A DNA stretch of 64,000 nt from Notospermus geniculatus (Eukaryota; Nemertea; Pilidiophora; Heteronemertea; Lineidae). Of the stretch, positions 33,813 to 44,846 are shown piece by piece. Where the stretch lies: contig NMRB01000628.1 of NCBI GenBank assembly GCA_002633025.1, forward strand, positions 141,487 to 205,486, written 5' to 3'. The translations under genes and the position numbers were made by a program. The notes under the pieces were generated by a model, which was not told the DNA's origin, made no database searches, and was given only the letters and a program-made list of their open reading frames with translations. The stretch's first letter is position 1. The number at the start of each line of letters is the position of its first letter.

Positions 33813-34998
33813 ATGTAACTGTTATCGTGCGTTAGGGAAAGGCAACAATCTCAATTTCGTTGTTCATTTCTCTCCTTATTTATTGTTTCGACTGGTCTAG
33901 CCTGGTTGTTTGCCCTCGTACTTGTGGAGCATCACGAGGGTAGAGGATCAGTTTCAGCCTTCACCTGACCTACGTTACGACTTTCATAACGAAGAGCGCC
34001 ATCTGAAGAAGGTCGGTCGAACTAGAGTCACCACGTGGAGAACATAGATTTACTATGAATTCTAGCAAAGTTAGTGAATGAATAACCACAGACTACAATA
34101 GAATATATTTTGATTAAGAGTATAGACTCTATGCAAGTAAATTAAGTACATAAATTTATTACGAATCGCCTGTTTTCGCATGTCTGAGAATGAACTGCCA
34201 GAATAATTTGCATATCAGAATGAGAAATCATGAAAATTAGTGATATTCCCAAACCATGACGTAATACACAATTTTGCAAAATGAGAAATCACGAAATCTG
34301 CCAAATCCTCAGAACTGTCTGAAGTGGCCACTGTAATGACATCATCAAAAAACTCGTCTGGAACCAGACCATCCCGCGTCGTCGGCAGAAATATCGATGC
34401 TGACTTTTATCACTAATTTGACGCTCAACTGGGAGCATTCCGGTGCAGTCGTATGTTGAATACAAAGCATAAAATATTGTGCATCAAATGTGGCGTTTGG
34501 CTATTTCAAATAACTTGCAGTCTTCTGATTTAACTGTCATTAATAAGCGAACGCGCGGCATGCCGCCATTTTCTTTGTCTGTGTGGTTTATCTGGATACA
34601 TTGTATAGGCCTTATCGCACCTAGCACATGGCTAATCAGCATAAATCAGCGAGGCGGAAAGGGCCCAACCATCAGCGCCGCCGCTGTACATTTACAATAC
34701 ATTGTGCATATGCATGGGTGCATTTTTTGTCAACATTGGCCAATAAAAGTCACTTCCAAAAGCCTGATGTGCCTAAACTAACTAGCTATGTGGGCGGCGG
34801 TATAAAGTGATTCAAGTGGATCAATTATTGACCACTGATCGTCTTCGCGATCGCCAAAAATCGATGATTAGTCCATGTAAACAACGCCAAAACATTATCA
34901 TATTATCGTGCAACCCCACGCTGATTGGTCAATAACTGACACGTGACCGTCGAGACAGGGCCACCATGATGACATGTGCTAATCTTTTGGAATTAACC
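33813..34998. other. intergenic spacer between divergent genes
   Basis: This holds the upstream regions of TCEANC2 (minus) and the large zinc-finger locus (plus). No TATA box or specific site could be supported. GATCAATTATTGACC near 34816 and GGTCAATAACTGAC near 34927 form a loose inverted pair. Confidence 0.35.
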
Positions 34999-35743
34999 AT
35001 CGATTTTTNNNNNNNNNNNNNNNNNNNNNNNNNNNNNNNNNNNNNNNNNNNNNNNNNNNNNNNNNNNNNNNNNNNNNNNNNNNNNNNNNNNNNNNNNNNN
35101 NNNNNNNNNNNNNNNNNNNNNNNNNNNNNNNNNNNNNNNNNNNNNNNNNNNNNNNNNNNNNNNNNNNNNNNNNNNNNNNNNNNNNNNNNNNNNNNNNNNN
35201 NNNNNNNNNNNNNNNNNNNNNNNNNNNNNNNNNNNNNNNNNNNNNNNNNNNNNNNNNNNNNNNNNNNNNNNNNNNNNNNNNNNNNNNNNNNNNNNNNNNN
35301 NNNNNNNNNNNNNNNNNNNNNNNNNNNNNNNNNNNNNNNNNNNNNNNNNNNNNNNNNNNNNNNNNNNNNNNNNNNNNNNNNNNNNNNNNNNNNNNNNNNN
35401 NNNNNNNNNNNNNNNNNNNNNNNNNNNNNNNNNNNNNNNNNNNNNNNNNNNNNNNNNNNNNNNNNNNNNNNNNNNNNNNNNNNNNNNNNNNNNNNNNNNN
35501 NNNNNNNNNNNNNNNNNNNNNNNNNNNNNNNNNNNNNNNNNNNNNNNNNNNNNNNNNNNNNNNNNNNNNNNNNNNNNNNNNNNNNNNNNNNNNNNNNNNN
35601 NNNNNNNNNNNNNNNNNNNNNNNNNNNNNNNNNNNNNNNNNNNNNNNNNNNNNNNNNNNNNNNNNNNNNNNNNNNNNNNNNNNNNNNNNNNNNNNNNNNN
35701 NNNNNNNNNNNNNNNNNNNNNNNNNNNNNNNNNNNNNNNNNNN
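34999..35743. other. assembly gap
   Basis: A run of N just upstream of the first recognisable exon of the large locus. The 5' UTR or an earlier exon may be hidden here. Confidence 0.95.
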
Positions 35744-35785
35744 TTCCAGAATTAAACGCGGCATCTAAACCCACTGAGAGCAGTT

Positions 35786-36478
35786 ATGATGAGGGATGAA
35801 AGTATGCAGGAGATTTCGGACGTTGTAGAGGAAGAGGTCCACACTTCACAAGTTGCAAAGAATCAGGAGTCAAGTCCATTCCTTAACATGCAGGCTGAAT
35901 TACACAGCAAAGGAGCTGTGCTGACCAAGGCATGGTCTGACCTGTTCAGCTTCATAACCAAGTACCAAGCAGAGCTAATGGTGAAGGAAAATTCTGTTGA
36001 AATAGCTGAAAAGGAGATCGATATGAGAAAGAAACAGTTGGAGGAACTCAAACCTGCCGTCGCGGTGGGTTCCGAGGAAATCTCACGGCTGCAGGAGGAA
36101 ATTAACATGAAAGAAAGACAGCTATCGAAATCTCAAGCTGAACTGTCTGTGAAAGAACAAATGCTTCAAAGGGTGCAATCAGATCTCTCAACCAATATGG
36201 GACTTCTTGATAAGTCTCGGAGTGAACTTTTAGACAAGCAAAATGAACTCATTCGCCGTCGCGGTGATTTAGAAAGGTTAAAATCTGAATTGACTATAAA
36301 AGAAGAACAAATACAAATAAAAGACAATTTGTTGAGAAAATTACAAGTGCAGTTGATGAGAGAGAATGCCGAGTTGAAAGAACAATTGGAACTTGAGAAA
36401 CGTAATGCTCAACTGTGTTTGGAGGCTGAAAGACGAGCCCATGAAATGACCAAACGTTCCTTCCGTGAAGGTGCATCA
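35786..36478 (+). CDS. constant exon 1: coiled-coil oligomerisation region
   Basis: The exon gives 231 residues from the ATG at 35786 to the donor TCA|GTAAGT. After an acidic start (EISDVVEEEVHTSQ) comes a block TKAWSDLFSFITKYQAEL, which aligns with NAWDELISLVSRYQEQL of the 18-24 kb gene. A long heptad-rich Lys/Glu coiled coil follows (for example KSELTIKEEQIQIKDNLLRK). It probably mediates dimerisation among isoforms. A possible acceptor TTCCAG lies at 35744-35749, next to the assembly gap, so the true start could be further 5'. It ends in phase 0. Confidence 0.8.
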
Positions 36479-36689
36479 GTAAGTTTTACCCTTTTTCACA
36501 ATGGCAATTGTCATTACTAAGTCTAAGATGAAACTTGATTGGATCACCAAGTTTGTCATGTTTCTTTAGTTGTCGCCACTGTTTATATTGTCCCGTGGTG
36601 TCCACATCTTCCTCCATGCCAGGGAAAAACTGCACTACTCACTGCAGTACTGTTAACACACAGAGTGTTTGTCCCTGTAAACATTGTAC

Positions 36690-36721
36690 AGGCAGAAAAG
36701 TAATAGAAATTGAAGAATCCA
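36690..36721 (+). other. possible small alternative exon with second VIEI motif
   Basis: Upstream of constant exon 2 an acceptor-like TTGTACAG precedes a short open stretch encoding RKVIEIEES, ending at a possible CCAG|GTTGAT donor. It mirrors the VIEIPDS motif 80 bp downstream. The donor is weak, so this may be a relic or chance. Confidence 0.2.
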
Positions 36722-36765
36722 GGTTGATCCCTTCAAGTTCCTGCATGTTTTTGTTTCCTTTGCAG

Positions 36766-37389
36766 AAAAATACCATCAGTGCCAATGTGATAGAAATACC
36801 AGATTCACCTCCAACCCTTGACCTTTCTGTGGAAAATGCTGATTTTGGACTCTCAAACATAATTTCCATGAGCGAATCACGGAGTCATCCAATGGAACAG
36901 GACAGCCATTCCCAAGTGAGATCATCACAAGAAACTTCTTTTTCCCATCTGTCAACGACAGCCAGCAGCAGCTCATTATCTGACCCTCCAAGGAGATTTT
37001 CCAATACACACGGATCTGCACCACGATCACAGGAGCAGCCATCTTGGCAGACGCCACCAAAACTCACACCAACCATGTCATCATCACCGGCACAAAAATA
37101 TTCCGATGGTGTTAAAAAAACTGAACCGTCATTCACGGAAAGCACCCTGACCTCCTCTGCCGGTACCAGTGATGTTTTCTTTCCGCTGAGCGTTTCCGCG
37201 GAAGATTCTATGAGTGAAACAGACATGTCTATGATTACAGACTCTCATGTGAAGGGGCAGTTTTCACAATCTAAGCAACTTCCAGGGATCAGTGACATTG
37301 ATCAAGTCCCAGTGCCGGTTTCTGGTCCAATTCCTAGTGCTTCTGCAGTGTCACCTGGTGGTGGCACAGACGGTGGAGGAGATGGAAAG
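36766..37389 (+). CDS. constant exon 2: Ser-rich linker with SUMO-interaction-like motif
   Basis: The exon runs from the CCTTTGCAG acceptor to the AAG|GTAGGG donor, 208 codons, phase 0 at both ends. It begins KNTISANVIEIPDSPPTLDL. VIEIPDS is a good SUMO-interaction-type core: hydrophobic residues followed by acidic/Ser. The rest is Ser/Thr/Pro-rich, low-complexity and likely disordered. No zinc finger is present. It links the coiled coil to whichever terminal exon is chosen. Confidence 0.75.
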
Positions 37390-38177
37390 GTAGGGATCAC
37401 AATTTGAGATATTCAGTTGAGTTGAAAGCCGTTGTTGAAGATTATGTAAATCAGAATATTCATCTCAAAAATAGAGATTATTGTAGAGCACACTTCATGT
37501 TCTTAAATATGTTAAAGTTGTTTTGTAATGTGCTCTAGCAAGGGCAAGGTTTTGCTTTATGTCTCTCCTACATGCAAATGGTGAATGTTTTCCACAGGAT
37601 TTGGAAATCAAAATGGTGGTTGGTCATGTAATTGGCAAAACAACCCTCATATGTGCATTTATAGCATTGGGGGTTTTCTTCAATAATGGCTTCCAACTAA
37701 AGTCTGTGGTATGCCATGCAGTAGGAGGTTCAAAATAGATTGCTCGTGAGAAAGTAGACATGTTCTGCTGCAGATTGACAAAAAAAATTAATTGGCTTGA
37801 AACGTGGAATGAAGTGTCATCCGAACCATTAAGACAAGTATTCTGAGACTCAGGAAATTGAGTCAACGTGACCTTGTGTCCCATTGCGTATTATACATAT
37901 TCCATATGTATAAAAGATCCGTTCGTTGAAATTCTAGAACAGTCATTTCATAGTTGATAGGTAGAATTGATCTAATTCTTGGTTTTTGCCATGCAGGTTA
38001 TGTTGTATGGAATGTGATACAACTTGAAGGAAATGATGACACATCCTGTGACTAAAAACTGTGGAAATCACTGATTTCAACATAATGACTGGGCATCCTG
38101 GACCTTGTTCAAAGGCTTCCTTGGACTTGTAAATCCCTGTTGATTTGTTCATTCTTTCACTTGCCATGCTTTGCCAT

Positions 38178-38367
38178 GTGACCCGCTCCAGCAAAAGCAG
38201 GCGCTTGTCGCAGGTGATCATCATTGGTCATCAGTTCAGCTGTTATCAATGCTGTCCACTATTATTGTCAACCTGCAGTAGATGTTCATTTCAGCTGTTA
38301 AAGTGTTGTTAGGCTGCGAACCCTTTCCTCAGACGTTGCGACAAGCGCCTTTGCTGGAGCAGGTCAC
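38178..38367. mobile_element. MITE with about 34-bp inverted ends
   Basis: GTGACCCGCTCCAGCAAAAG at the left matches the inverse of CTTTGCTGGAGCAGGTCAC at the right, continuing through GGCGCTTGTCGCA/TGCGACAAGCGCC. No clear target duplication. Confidence 0.65.
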
Positions 38368-38925
38368 GCATATGGATGAACCACAAAACTAGTCAACATG
38401 CGGACACACAACTCCTGCGGAAGCTTTTATGAGTAACTAAGGTCCCAGATTTCCTTTCTGATAATGTTTCCTTACAAGCACACTGATTCAGTGATTACTT
38501 TTCATGCCATACCACAGACTTTTGTCTTATTGAGGTACATGTAGCTAAAAATCTGATAGCACCCATATGGAAATCTGAGTGAGGTCAGCTCTGTCAGCCA
38601 TGTTTGTGGGCTAAAACCAGTGACTGTGAGCTCCAACATCTCTGCAAGTTTTATTGATGTTCTGCGGCATGGCTCACAGATCTGACAGACAGAAATTTGT
38701 GTGCTGCCAGCTAAAGCTGGGTTCATTGGCACATGGATTTTGTCTGATTCAGTTCCGTAAAAATCTATCGAATTGACTTTTGCATTGTTGTATCCGGAAA
38801 AATAGGGGCAAACATACTTAAAATGGACCCGGATCCGTGTGCCAATGAACTGTGCTTTAGGAGGGCATGTCAGTGAGGTGATCTCTCTGAGGTGGTCTCA
38901 CAGACGTGTGCTCACCCAATGGGGA

Positions 38926-39790
38926 TCCTAGCTACGATAGAGGGCAGCACACCGAAACCCGGTCCTATACAATGGATGCCTTTTGTTCGGGAAATTGATC
39001 AGGACCGGGATGTCAGTTTCATTTCAATAGTTTTAACCACTAGTGACACCTATTGAGGCAGTGGGCTAGGGTCCTCATTGATCATTGATGATTCATGAGA
39101 AGTCAGCAATATTTAGTCCAAGCCAAATGGTCAAACTCAAAGAAACAAAGGGTTCGATCAAGGACATTGTCAGGCAAATCAGTCAGGTAGGCCTAGTGTC
39201 TAAACTCATGAATGTCACCTTTAAGAACAAGTTCCAGTTAGGGAACTCATGAATACCTGGGCCGACCGCCAAGAAACTCCGATAGCACTAACAGGGCCTA
39301 ACAGAGAAATTCTGTAATGGGAAAAGGCATTGCATACCTCCCTGTTAGGCACTGATTAGTGCTATCGGAGTTTCTTAGCAGTCGGCCCTGGTTGACATCA
39401 AGTTTTGTCTTCACAGTTAGCGGTACCTCGGTTTGACCATTTGAGTTAGAAATTTCTAGTAGGTGTCATGGCCAATATCAATGAGTTGTTACAAAATTAT
39501 AGCAACAAATTTGAACACTGGTATGTGGTACCATACCGTGCTTGCTGGCCGGGCAATGGATTTAGGGAGCAGAGTGGAGTGAAGGTCCTCAAAAGGAAAT
39601 GGACTTTATTTTCATGGCTTCATACAAACCAATGGGGACCCAAGCCCACTGCCTCGGGTGTCACTGGGGATTTGAAATGAAAGTGACATCCCAGTCCCGA
39701 TCAATTTCCCCCATAAAAGGCGTCCATTTTTGTTGAGGACCTGGTTTCGGTGCGGTGCGCTGCCCTCTAGCGTACCTATGACGATCTCCA
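38926..39790. mobile_element. about 865-bp DNA element with about 100-bp inverted ends
   Basis: GAGGGCAGCACACCGAAACC and GAAATTGATCAGGACCGGGA on the left face GGTTTCGGTGCGGTGCGCTG and TCCCGATCAATTTCCCCC on the right in inverted order. No transposase frame is present. The element is interrupted by the MITE at 39260-39387. Confidence 0.6.
39260..39387. mobile_element. nested MITE, GGCCGACCG termini, CTG target duplication
   Basis: Arms of about 32 bp (AAGAAACTCCGATAGCACTAA and inverse) surround 60 bp. CTG stands at 39257-39259 and at 39388-39390. It sits inside the larger long-TIR element, so it is younger. Confidence 0.7.
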
Positions 39791-40627
39791 ATTGTAATTC
39801 AGCTAAACATTGCTGAATGACTTATCCATTCTGCTCCCCTGTACTGGGTCCATAAGAAGTTCTTTGAAATTCTGATTGCTGTGTAAACTGTATTTCACTC
39901 TGTCAATGCATGCTGATTTGGTGGCCGGAGGATTGTATCCCTTCCAGTCTTTTCATTGTGTTTCAGGATGTGCGAGATAAATTCACTGAGATCACATGAA
40001 GTTGTTTCAGATTTTCTGATGATTTCCATCATGAACTTTCATGCAACTCTTGTTCACTCAAAAGATCGTTCCATTGCTCAATGTGTCTCTCTCTGTCTTG
40101 GCATTCTCTACATCACATGTATATTATTTTGTACCTGAATTGAACAGAACCTCCATTATACATGCTGTACATGTACATGTACCCTCTAGCATCCCAAGAT
40201 CCGCTGGTGGATCAGATAATTTTGTGGCCCACAATTTTTACAATGAATAGGTAAGTAAACAACAATAAATCATTATTATTTTGAAAATAATGTATTGAGT
40301 TTGCAGGCTATAGTAGTAAGTGTTTGTTCTTGAGGTGTCTGTGGTATAAACTTCGTTATTCACATAGATAACTTGGCTGAAGACCTGAAATGAGGCTCAT
40401 TGCTCTGCAGAGAATGAGGAACCTGCTTGATTTCTTATCCCAACAGGGCAGCGTGGCGAGCAGTGGTACCAAAGGTGTTAAAAACAGAGCATGCAGCTTT
40501 TTTATGCCTATCCAGCTTCCACGTTTGGCAGTTGAACTAAATATATTGAGTATGTACTCTTTGGCTCCTGGCCGTTGTGTATATTCACCAGCATAGAATT
40601 TCAGTTTAATCGTTTTGTTCCTTTCAG

Positions 40628-42442
40628 ATGGCGCAGATACTTGACAATGTTGATGACATACTTCAGGCTGTCCTGGCGGCTGAAGACAGTGAAATTGAAG
40701 GCCTCTCTGACAATGGGGATGATCACGATGAATGGGCTGATGATTCTGATGAGGTTTACAGGCCTCACACTGATGATGATGATGATGCAACAACTAGCGA
40801 TGATGACCTTGATGATGATTATTCTTCAGATGATGAACCAGTTTTCATTCTAAAGAAAACAGGTCGACCTCAAAAGACACAAAGTAATGAACAGCCGTTG
40901 GAAACATACAATTTTGAGGAATGCAGCACATTTGTGCCGCCTGAAAATACCGCCTTCAAACCAGTTAAGACTCAGCCAGAACCAGATGCAGAACAATCTC
41001 CGTATGAATTTTTCAAACATTTTGTCACAGATGAAATGCTCCAAGACATAGTCACCGAGACAAACAACTATTCAGTTCATAAGGATGGCCAGAGTCTCCA
41101 ACTGACTGTCAGTGAGCTCGAGATATTCCTTGGTATATATTTCTACATGGGGTTGGTAAAAATGCCATCTGTCAAGTCATACTGGGAGGATGAAACTCGC
41201 TATGCACCAATAGCTGACCAAATTGGCCGCAACAGATTTTTGAAGATTGCTGCAAGGCTGCATTTTGCCGACAACAACACTGTAATGGAGGCCCAAAAGC
41301 AGGACCGCGTCTGGAAATTGAGACCGTGGATTAAGGCCTTGCGCACTAATTTCCAAGCTGTCTCGAGTACAGAATATCAGAATATCGGTGAGATAACGGT
41401 GCCCTTCAAGGGCCATTCCATCCTGAAACAGTATTCGAGCAAGAGAGCTAAAAAATGGGGCTTCAAATTGTGGAGCCGCTGTGATGCTGCAGGTTTTTGC
41501 CAGGATTTCGAGGTTGACCAAGGAAAAGGAAGTGGCAGAGACGATGAACTGGCTCCGAACTGTGGACAAGGAGGCAGTGTTGTTCTTCAGTTGTGTGACA
41601 GTTTGCCACGGGGACACCAGTTCAAGGTCTTTGCAAATACTAACTTCACAAACTTTGCTACGGCACTTGAAATTAGGAACCGTGACATTGGGCAATACAC
41701 AGGAATGATTCAAGCCAGCAGATGCCGCAAAGCACCTTTGAAAACCATAAAGGAACTTGAGAAGGTTGGCTGTGGTGGAGTGAGCACAGTTTGCGATCAA
41801 GACCAGCAACTTGCTCTTGTCAGGTGGTTCGATAATAAGAGCGTCACTCTGTTGTCGACATACTTGGGTGTTGAACCAAGTGACACTGTGAAGATGTATG
41901 ACAGTAAAAACAAGACTCGCATTGGTGTGCAGAGACCAGCGGTTGTCCAAACGTACAATGAGAGTATGAGAGGCATTGACCTCTTAGATATGATGTGCAA
42001 TATGTACAAACGACCTGTGGTGAGCAAACGCTGGTATCTCTATATCTGGTACCACACCCTCACAATGTCACTGGTCAATGCCTGGCTTTTGTACAAGAGG
42101 GATTGCAAGATCCAGAAAATAAAGAAACCCCTGCCTCTCAGGCAGTTCCAAAGTCATGTTGCAGAAGCCCTTGTCAAGATAGTCAAACCTGCTTGTGTAG
42201 GACGAGGACAAGCTTCACTTGATATATTGGCACCACCTCCATCTAAGAAGAAACGGGTGACGCCTTCCCCGGTGAATGATGTCAAGTATGACCGAGTGGA
42301 TCACTGGCCAGTTCATCGAGACAACAGGTGTCGATGCAGGCATTGTGGGATGGTCACTAACATGATGTGCAGCAAATGCAAAGTGTACGCGTGTTTGGTG
42401 TCCAGCAGGAACTGCTTTATCGCTTACCATGTGAAAGAGTAA
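40628..42442 (+). CDS. piggyBac-derived terminal exon, catalytic residues lost
   Basis: A 604-codon intact frame whose ATG is the first codon after a strong acceptor (GTTCCTTTCAG|ATG), in phase 0 with the constant exons. After an acidic N-terminus comes the DDE_Tnp_1_7 core: SPYEFFKHFVTDEML, ITVPFKGHSILKQY, KKWGFKLWSRCDA, RWFDNKSVTLLST, MRGIDLLDMM. The C-terminal cysteine-rich finger (CRCRHCGMV...CSKCKVYAC) is kept. The first catalytic Asp (usual DE before the FKG motif) is Gly-Glu (IGEITVPFKG). The second (usual DN-FTS) is Ala-Asn (VFANTNFTN). The third Asp of the DxxD motif remains. An intact frame with a dead active site points to domestication for DNA or chromatin binding. It could be made alone or as a fusion to the coiled-coil region. 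AATAAA lies at 42747. Confidence 0.85.
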   Translation: MAQILDNVDDILQAVLAAEDSEIEGLSDNGDDHDEWADDSDEVYRPHTDDDDDATTSDDDLDDDYSSDDEPVFILKKTGRPQKTQSNEQPLETYNFEECSTFVPPENTAFKPVKTQPEPDAEQSPYEFFKHFVTDEMLQDIVTETNNYSVHKDGQSLQLTVSELEIFLGIYFYMGLVKMPSVKSYWEDETRYAPIADQIGRNRFLKIAARLHFADNNTVMEAQKQDRVWKLRPWIKALRTNFQAVSSTEYQNIGEITVPFKGHSILKQYSSKRAKKWGFKLWSRCDAAGFCQDFEVDQGKGSGRDDELAPNCGQGGSVVLQLCDSLPRGHQFKVFANTNFTNFATALEIRNRDIGQYTGMIQASRCRKAPLKTIKELEKVGCGGVSTVCDQDQQLALVRWFDNKSVTLLSTYLGVEPSDTVKMYDSKNKTRIGVQRPAVVQTYNESMRGIDLLDMMCNMYKRPVVSKRWYLYIWYHTLTMSLVNAWLLYKRDCKIQKIKKPLPLRQFQSHVAEALVKIVKPACVGRGQASLDILAPPPSKKKRVTPSPVNDVKYDRVDHWPVHRDNRCRCRHCGMVTNMMCSKCKVYACLVSSRNCFIAYHVKE

Positions 42443-42828
42443 TCGTGCGTCATCGTGACGTCAAATTCAGCTGGTTTTGTGGAAAAAAACGTCCAAGGGT
42501 GAACTACACCTGAAACCTTTTCAGTTTTCACGAAAATGTGTTGGTACCAGTGTGATAGAATCGAATGCCCCACCCTCCTGATGTCCCCCTACATTGTTTG
42601 TAACAGGATTAAGGTTCTTGGTCTCCCTTGAGTCCAATTGAATGGTGCCGCTTTTTAATCCGTAAATGTATTGTTGGGGGACATTAGATTCTTTTACACC
42701 GGTACTGCATGGTTGGTGAGTTTACAGGTCAGCTGATGAATGGTACAATAAAACATTTTGTGAATGAAATTATTTTTCTACTAAATTTTGTTCTTTGATT
42801 ACCAATGATGCACCCATGGATCATTTGA

Positions 42829-43652
42829 AAACGACCTGTGGTGAGCAGACGCTGGTATCTCTATATCTGGTACCACACCCTCACAATGTCACTGGTCAAT
42901 GCCTGGCTTTTGTACAAGAGGGATTGCAAGATCCAGAAAATAATGAAACCTCTGCCTCTCAGGCAGTTCCAAAGTCATGTTGCAGAAGCCCTTGTCAAGA
43001 TAGTCAAACCTGCTTGTGTAGGACGAGGACAACCTTCACTTGATATACTGGCGCCACCTCCATCTAAGAAGAAACGGGTGACACCTTCCCCGGTGAATGA
43101 TGTCAAGTATGACCGAGTGGATCACTGGCCAGTTCATCGAGACAACAGGTGTCGATGCAGGCATTGTGGGATGGTCACTAACATGATGTGCAGCAAGTGC
43201 AAAGTGTACGCGTGTTTGGTGTCCAGCAGGAACTGCTTTATCGCTTACCATGTGAAAGAGTAATCGTGCGTCATCGTGACGTCAAATTCAGCTGGTTTTG
43301 TGGAAAAAAAACGTCCAAGGATGAACTACACCTGAAACCTTTTCAGTTTTCACGAAAATGTGTTGGTACGAGTGTGATAGAATCTAATGCCCCCACCCTC
43401 CTGATGTCCCCCTACATTGTTTGTAACAGGATTAAGGTTCTTGGTCTCCCTTGAGTCCAATTGAATGGTGCCGCTTATTAATCCGTAAATGTATTGTTGG
43501 GGGACATTAGATTCTTTTACACCGGTACTGCATGGTTGGTGAGTTTACAGGTCAGCTGACATGAATGGTACAATAAAACATTTTGTGAATGAAATTATTT
43601 TTCTACTAAATTTTGTTCTTTGATTACCAATGATGCACCCATGGATCATTTG
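42829..43652 (+). pseudogene. tandem duplicate of the piggyBac exon 3' end
   Basis: It copies 42008-42828: the last 140 or so codons, stop, 3' UTR and AATAAA (43572). It starts abruptly inside the coding sequence at AAACGACCTGTGGTGAG and has no acceptor or start, though the frame is still open to 43263. Divergence is low, so the duplication is recent. Confidence 0.8.
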
Positions 43653-44261
43653 GCAAATGTAAGTCAAATCTCATGTCTGGCAATGAATATCTGTTCATTG
43701 CTTGCTCGGAAGGAACTTATGGGCCAGGTGATCGTTGGGGTGTCTATGTATAATGACAAAGTGTACTTCATCATTGCTCAAAAGAGTTCATTCTCTCTTT
43801 GACATCAAATACTGAAGATGTTTTTTTTTCTTCCAGCCCCCCCCCACCCCCCACCCCAATGAGAAGGATGAACAGTCTTTGTATAATAATACTACCGGGT
43901 ATTCTTTCAGCTTCTTTTCCAGGGAACCACACAGTTGTTTCTGACAAATATACTTAGCGGTATACATGTATTGAGATACATGTACTATACTTTTATGGCC
44001 TGATTAACCACATACTTGTAACCTTGGCACTTTGAAAGATTTGCATTTTGCTCTCCACTATTTGCATCCGCTCTGGTGTGAAGCCAGTAAGTTCAGTCCG
44101 TAACAGTTAGTTGCATGAATTCTTCCGATCGATACTGTCTTATTTCTCTGGGAATGGACAACCAACTCCTCCCACAGTCAAACAGTTTTGTCACTGTGCT
44201 CTTATCCTTGATTTTAATACAGGTTTGGGCAAAGAACTAACCGGTCCCCCTCTCTTTTCAG

Positions 44262-44600
44262 GATTTGGAGGTCCATTCCTTGGGGGACGGTACAATGGTA
44301 ACTGCTGGTGACAGTGATAACGTAGTATCCTGTCCATTCTGTAGTGAAACCTTTCCTTCAAAGGAGTCTCTGTTATGTCATGTTAGGAGGGAGCATTCAG
44401 ATGTTGTAGCTCGTCCACGAAAACCATTTACTTGTCAATTTTGCAAACTGAATTTTGCACAGAAAATCCACCTAGTCCGTCATGTCCGTAAACACACTGG
44501 TGAAAGACCGTTCATGTGTCCTATTTGTAACAAGACGTTTACGCGTGCCGACAGTAGGAAAAATCATGAGAGATTAGTGCACAATAAATTTATTCCCTGA
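44262..44600 (+). CDS. terminal exon Z1: three C2H2 fingers
   Basis: Acceptor CTCTTTTCAG|GATTTG, phase 0, stop at 44598. The sequence opens DLEVHSLGDGTMVTAGDSDN. Fingers CPFC, CQFC and CPIC have helix positions -1/2/3/6 of S/E/S/C, Q/I/H/R and R/D/S/N. The last two are joined by a TGERPF linker. The first finger is separated by a longer basic linker. Confidence 0.8.
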   Translation, partial: DLEVHSLGDGTMVTAGDSDNVVSCPFCSETFPSKESLLCHVRREHSDVVARPRKPFTCQFCKLNFAQKIHLVRHVRKHTGERPFMCPICNKTFTRADSRKNHERLVHNKFIP

Positions 44601-44846
44601 TCTCGGTGGACTGCATCTGTGACTGCAAATCTACATGTAGTTCTGAAGTTATGCCAATTATTTTGAAAAAATTCTTCCCAGAAAGTAACCATTCTGCCTA
44701 TCGAGGGCAGCTTGCTTTGCTTGATGCTGCCCGATTAGTGGCTTTTCTGACCAATGAGTCTTTGGTGCTATAGTGCTCTAGTCCCACCTGCCTGCGGTGT
44801 GAGGTTCATAGTCATCTGTCACGACTGTGTTTCTTAACTTTTGCAG

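Larger units (their letters stand above)
37390..40627 (+). other. long intron with nested transposons
   Basis: No coding exon was found between constant exon 2 and the piggyBac exon. The intron holds an inverted-repeat element (38178-38367) and a long-TIR element (38926-39790) that itself contains a small MITE. Confidence 0.6.

Noticed and set aside
34929-35799. Long frames across the N run
   Set aside because: They are open only because N was translated as unknown; no real coding sequence supports them.
42795-43043. Separate small gene with frame starting at 42795
   Set aside because: It is a shifted frame over the duplicated piggyBac 3' end.
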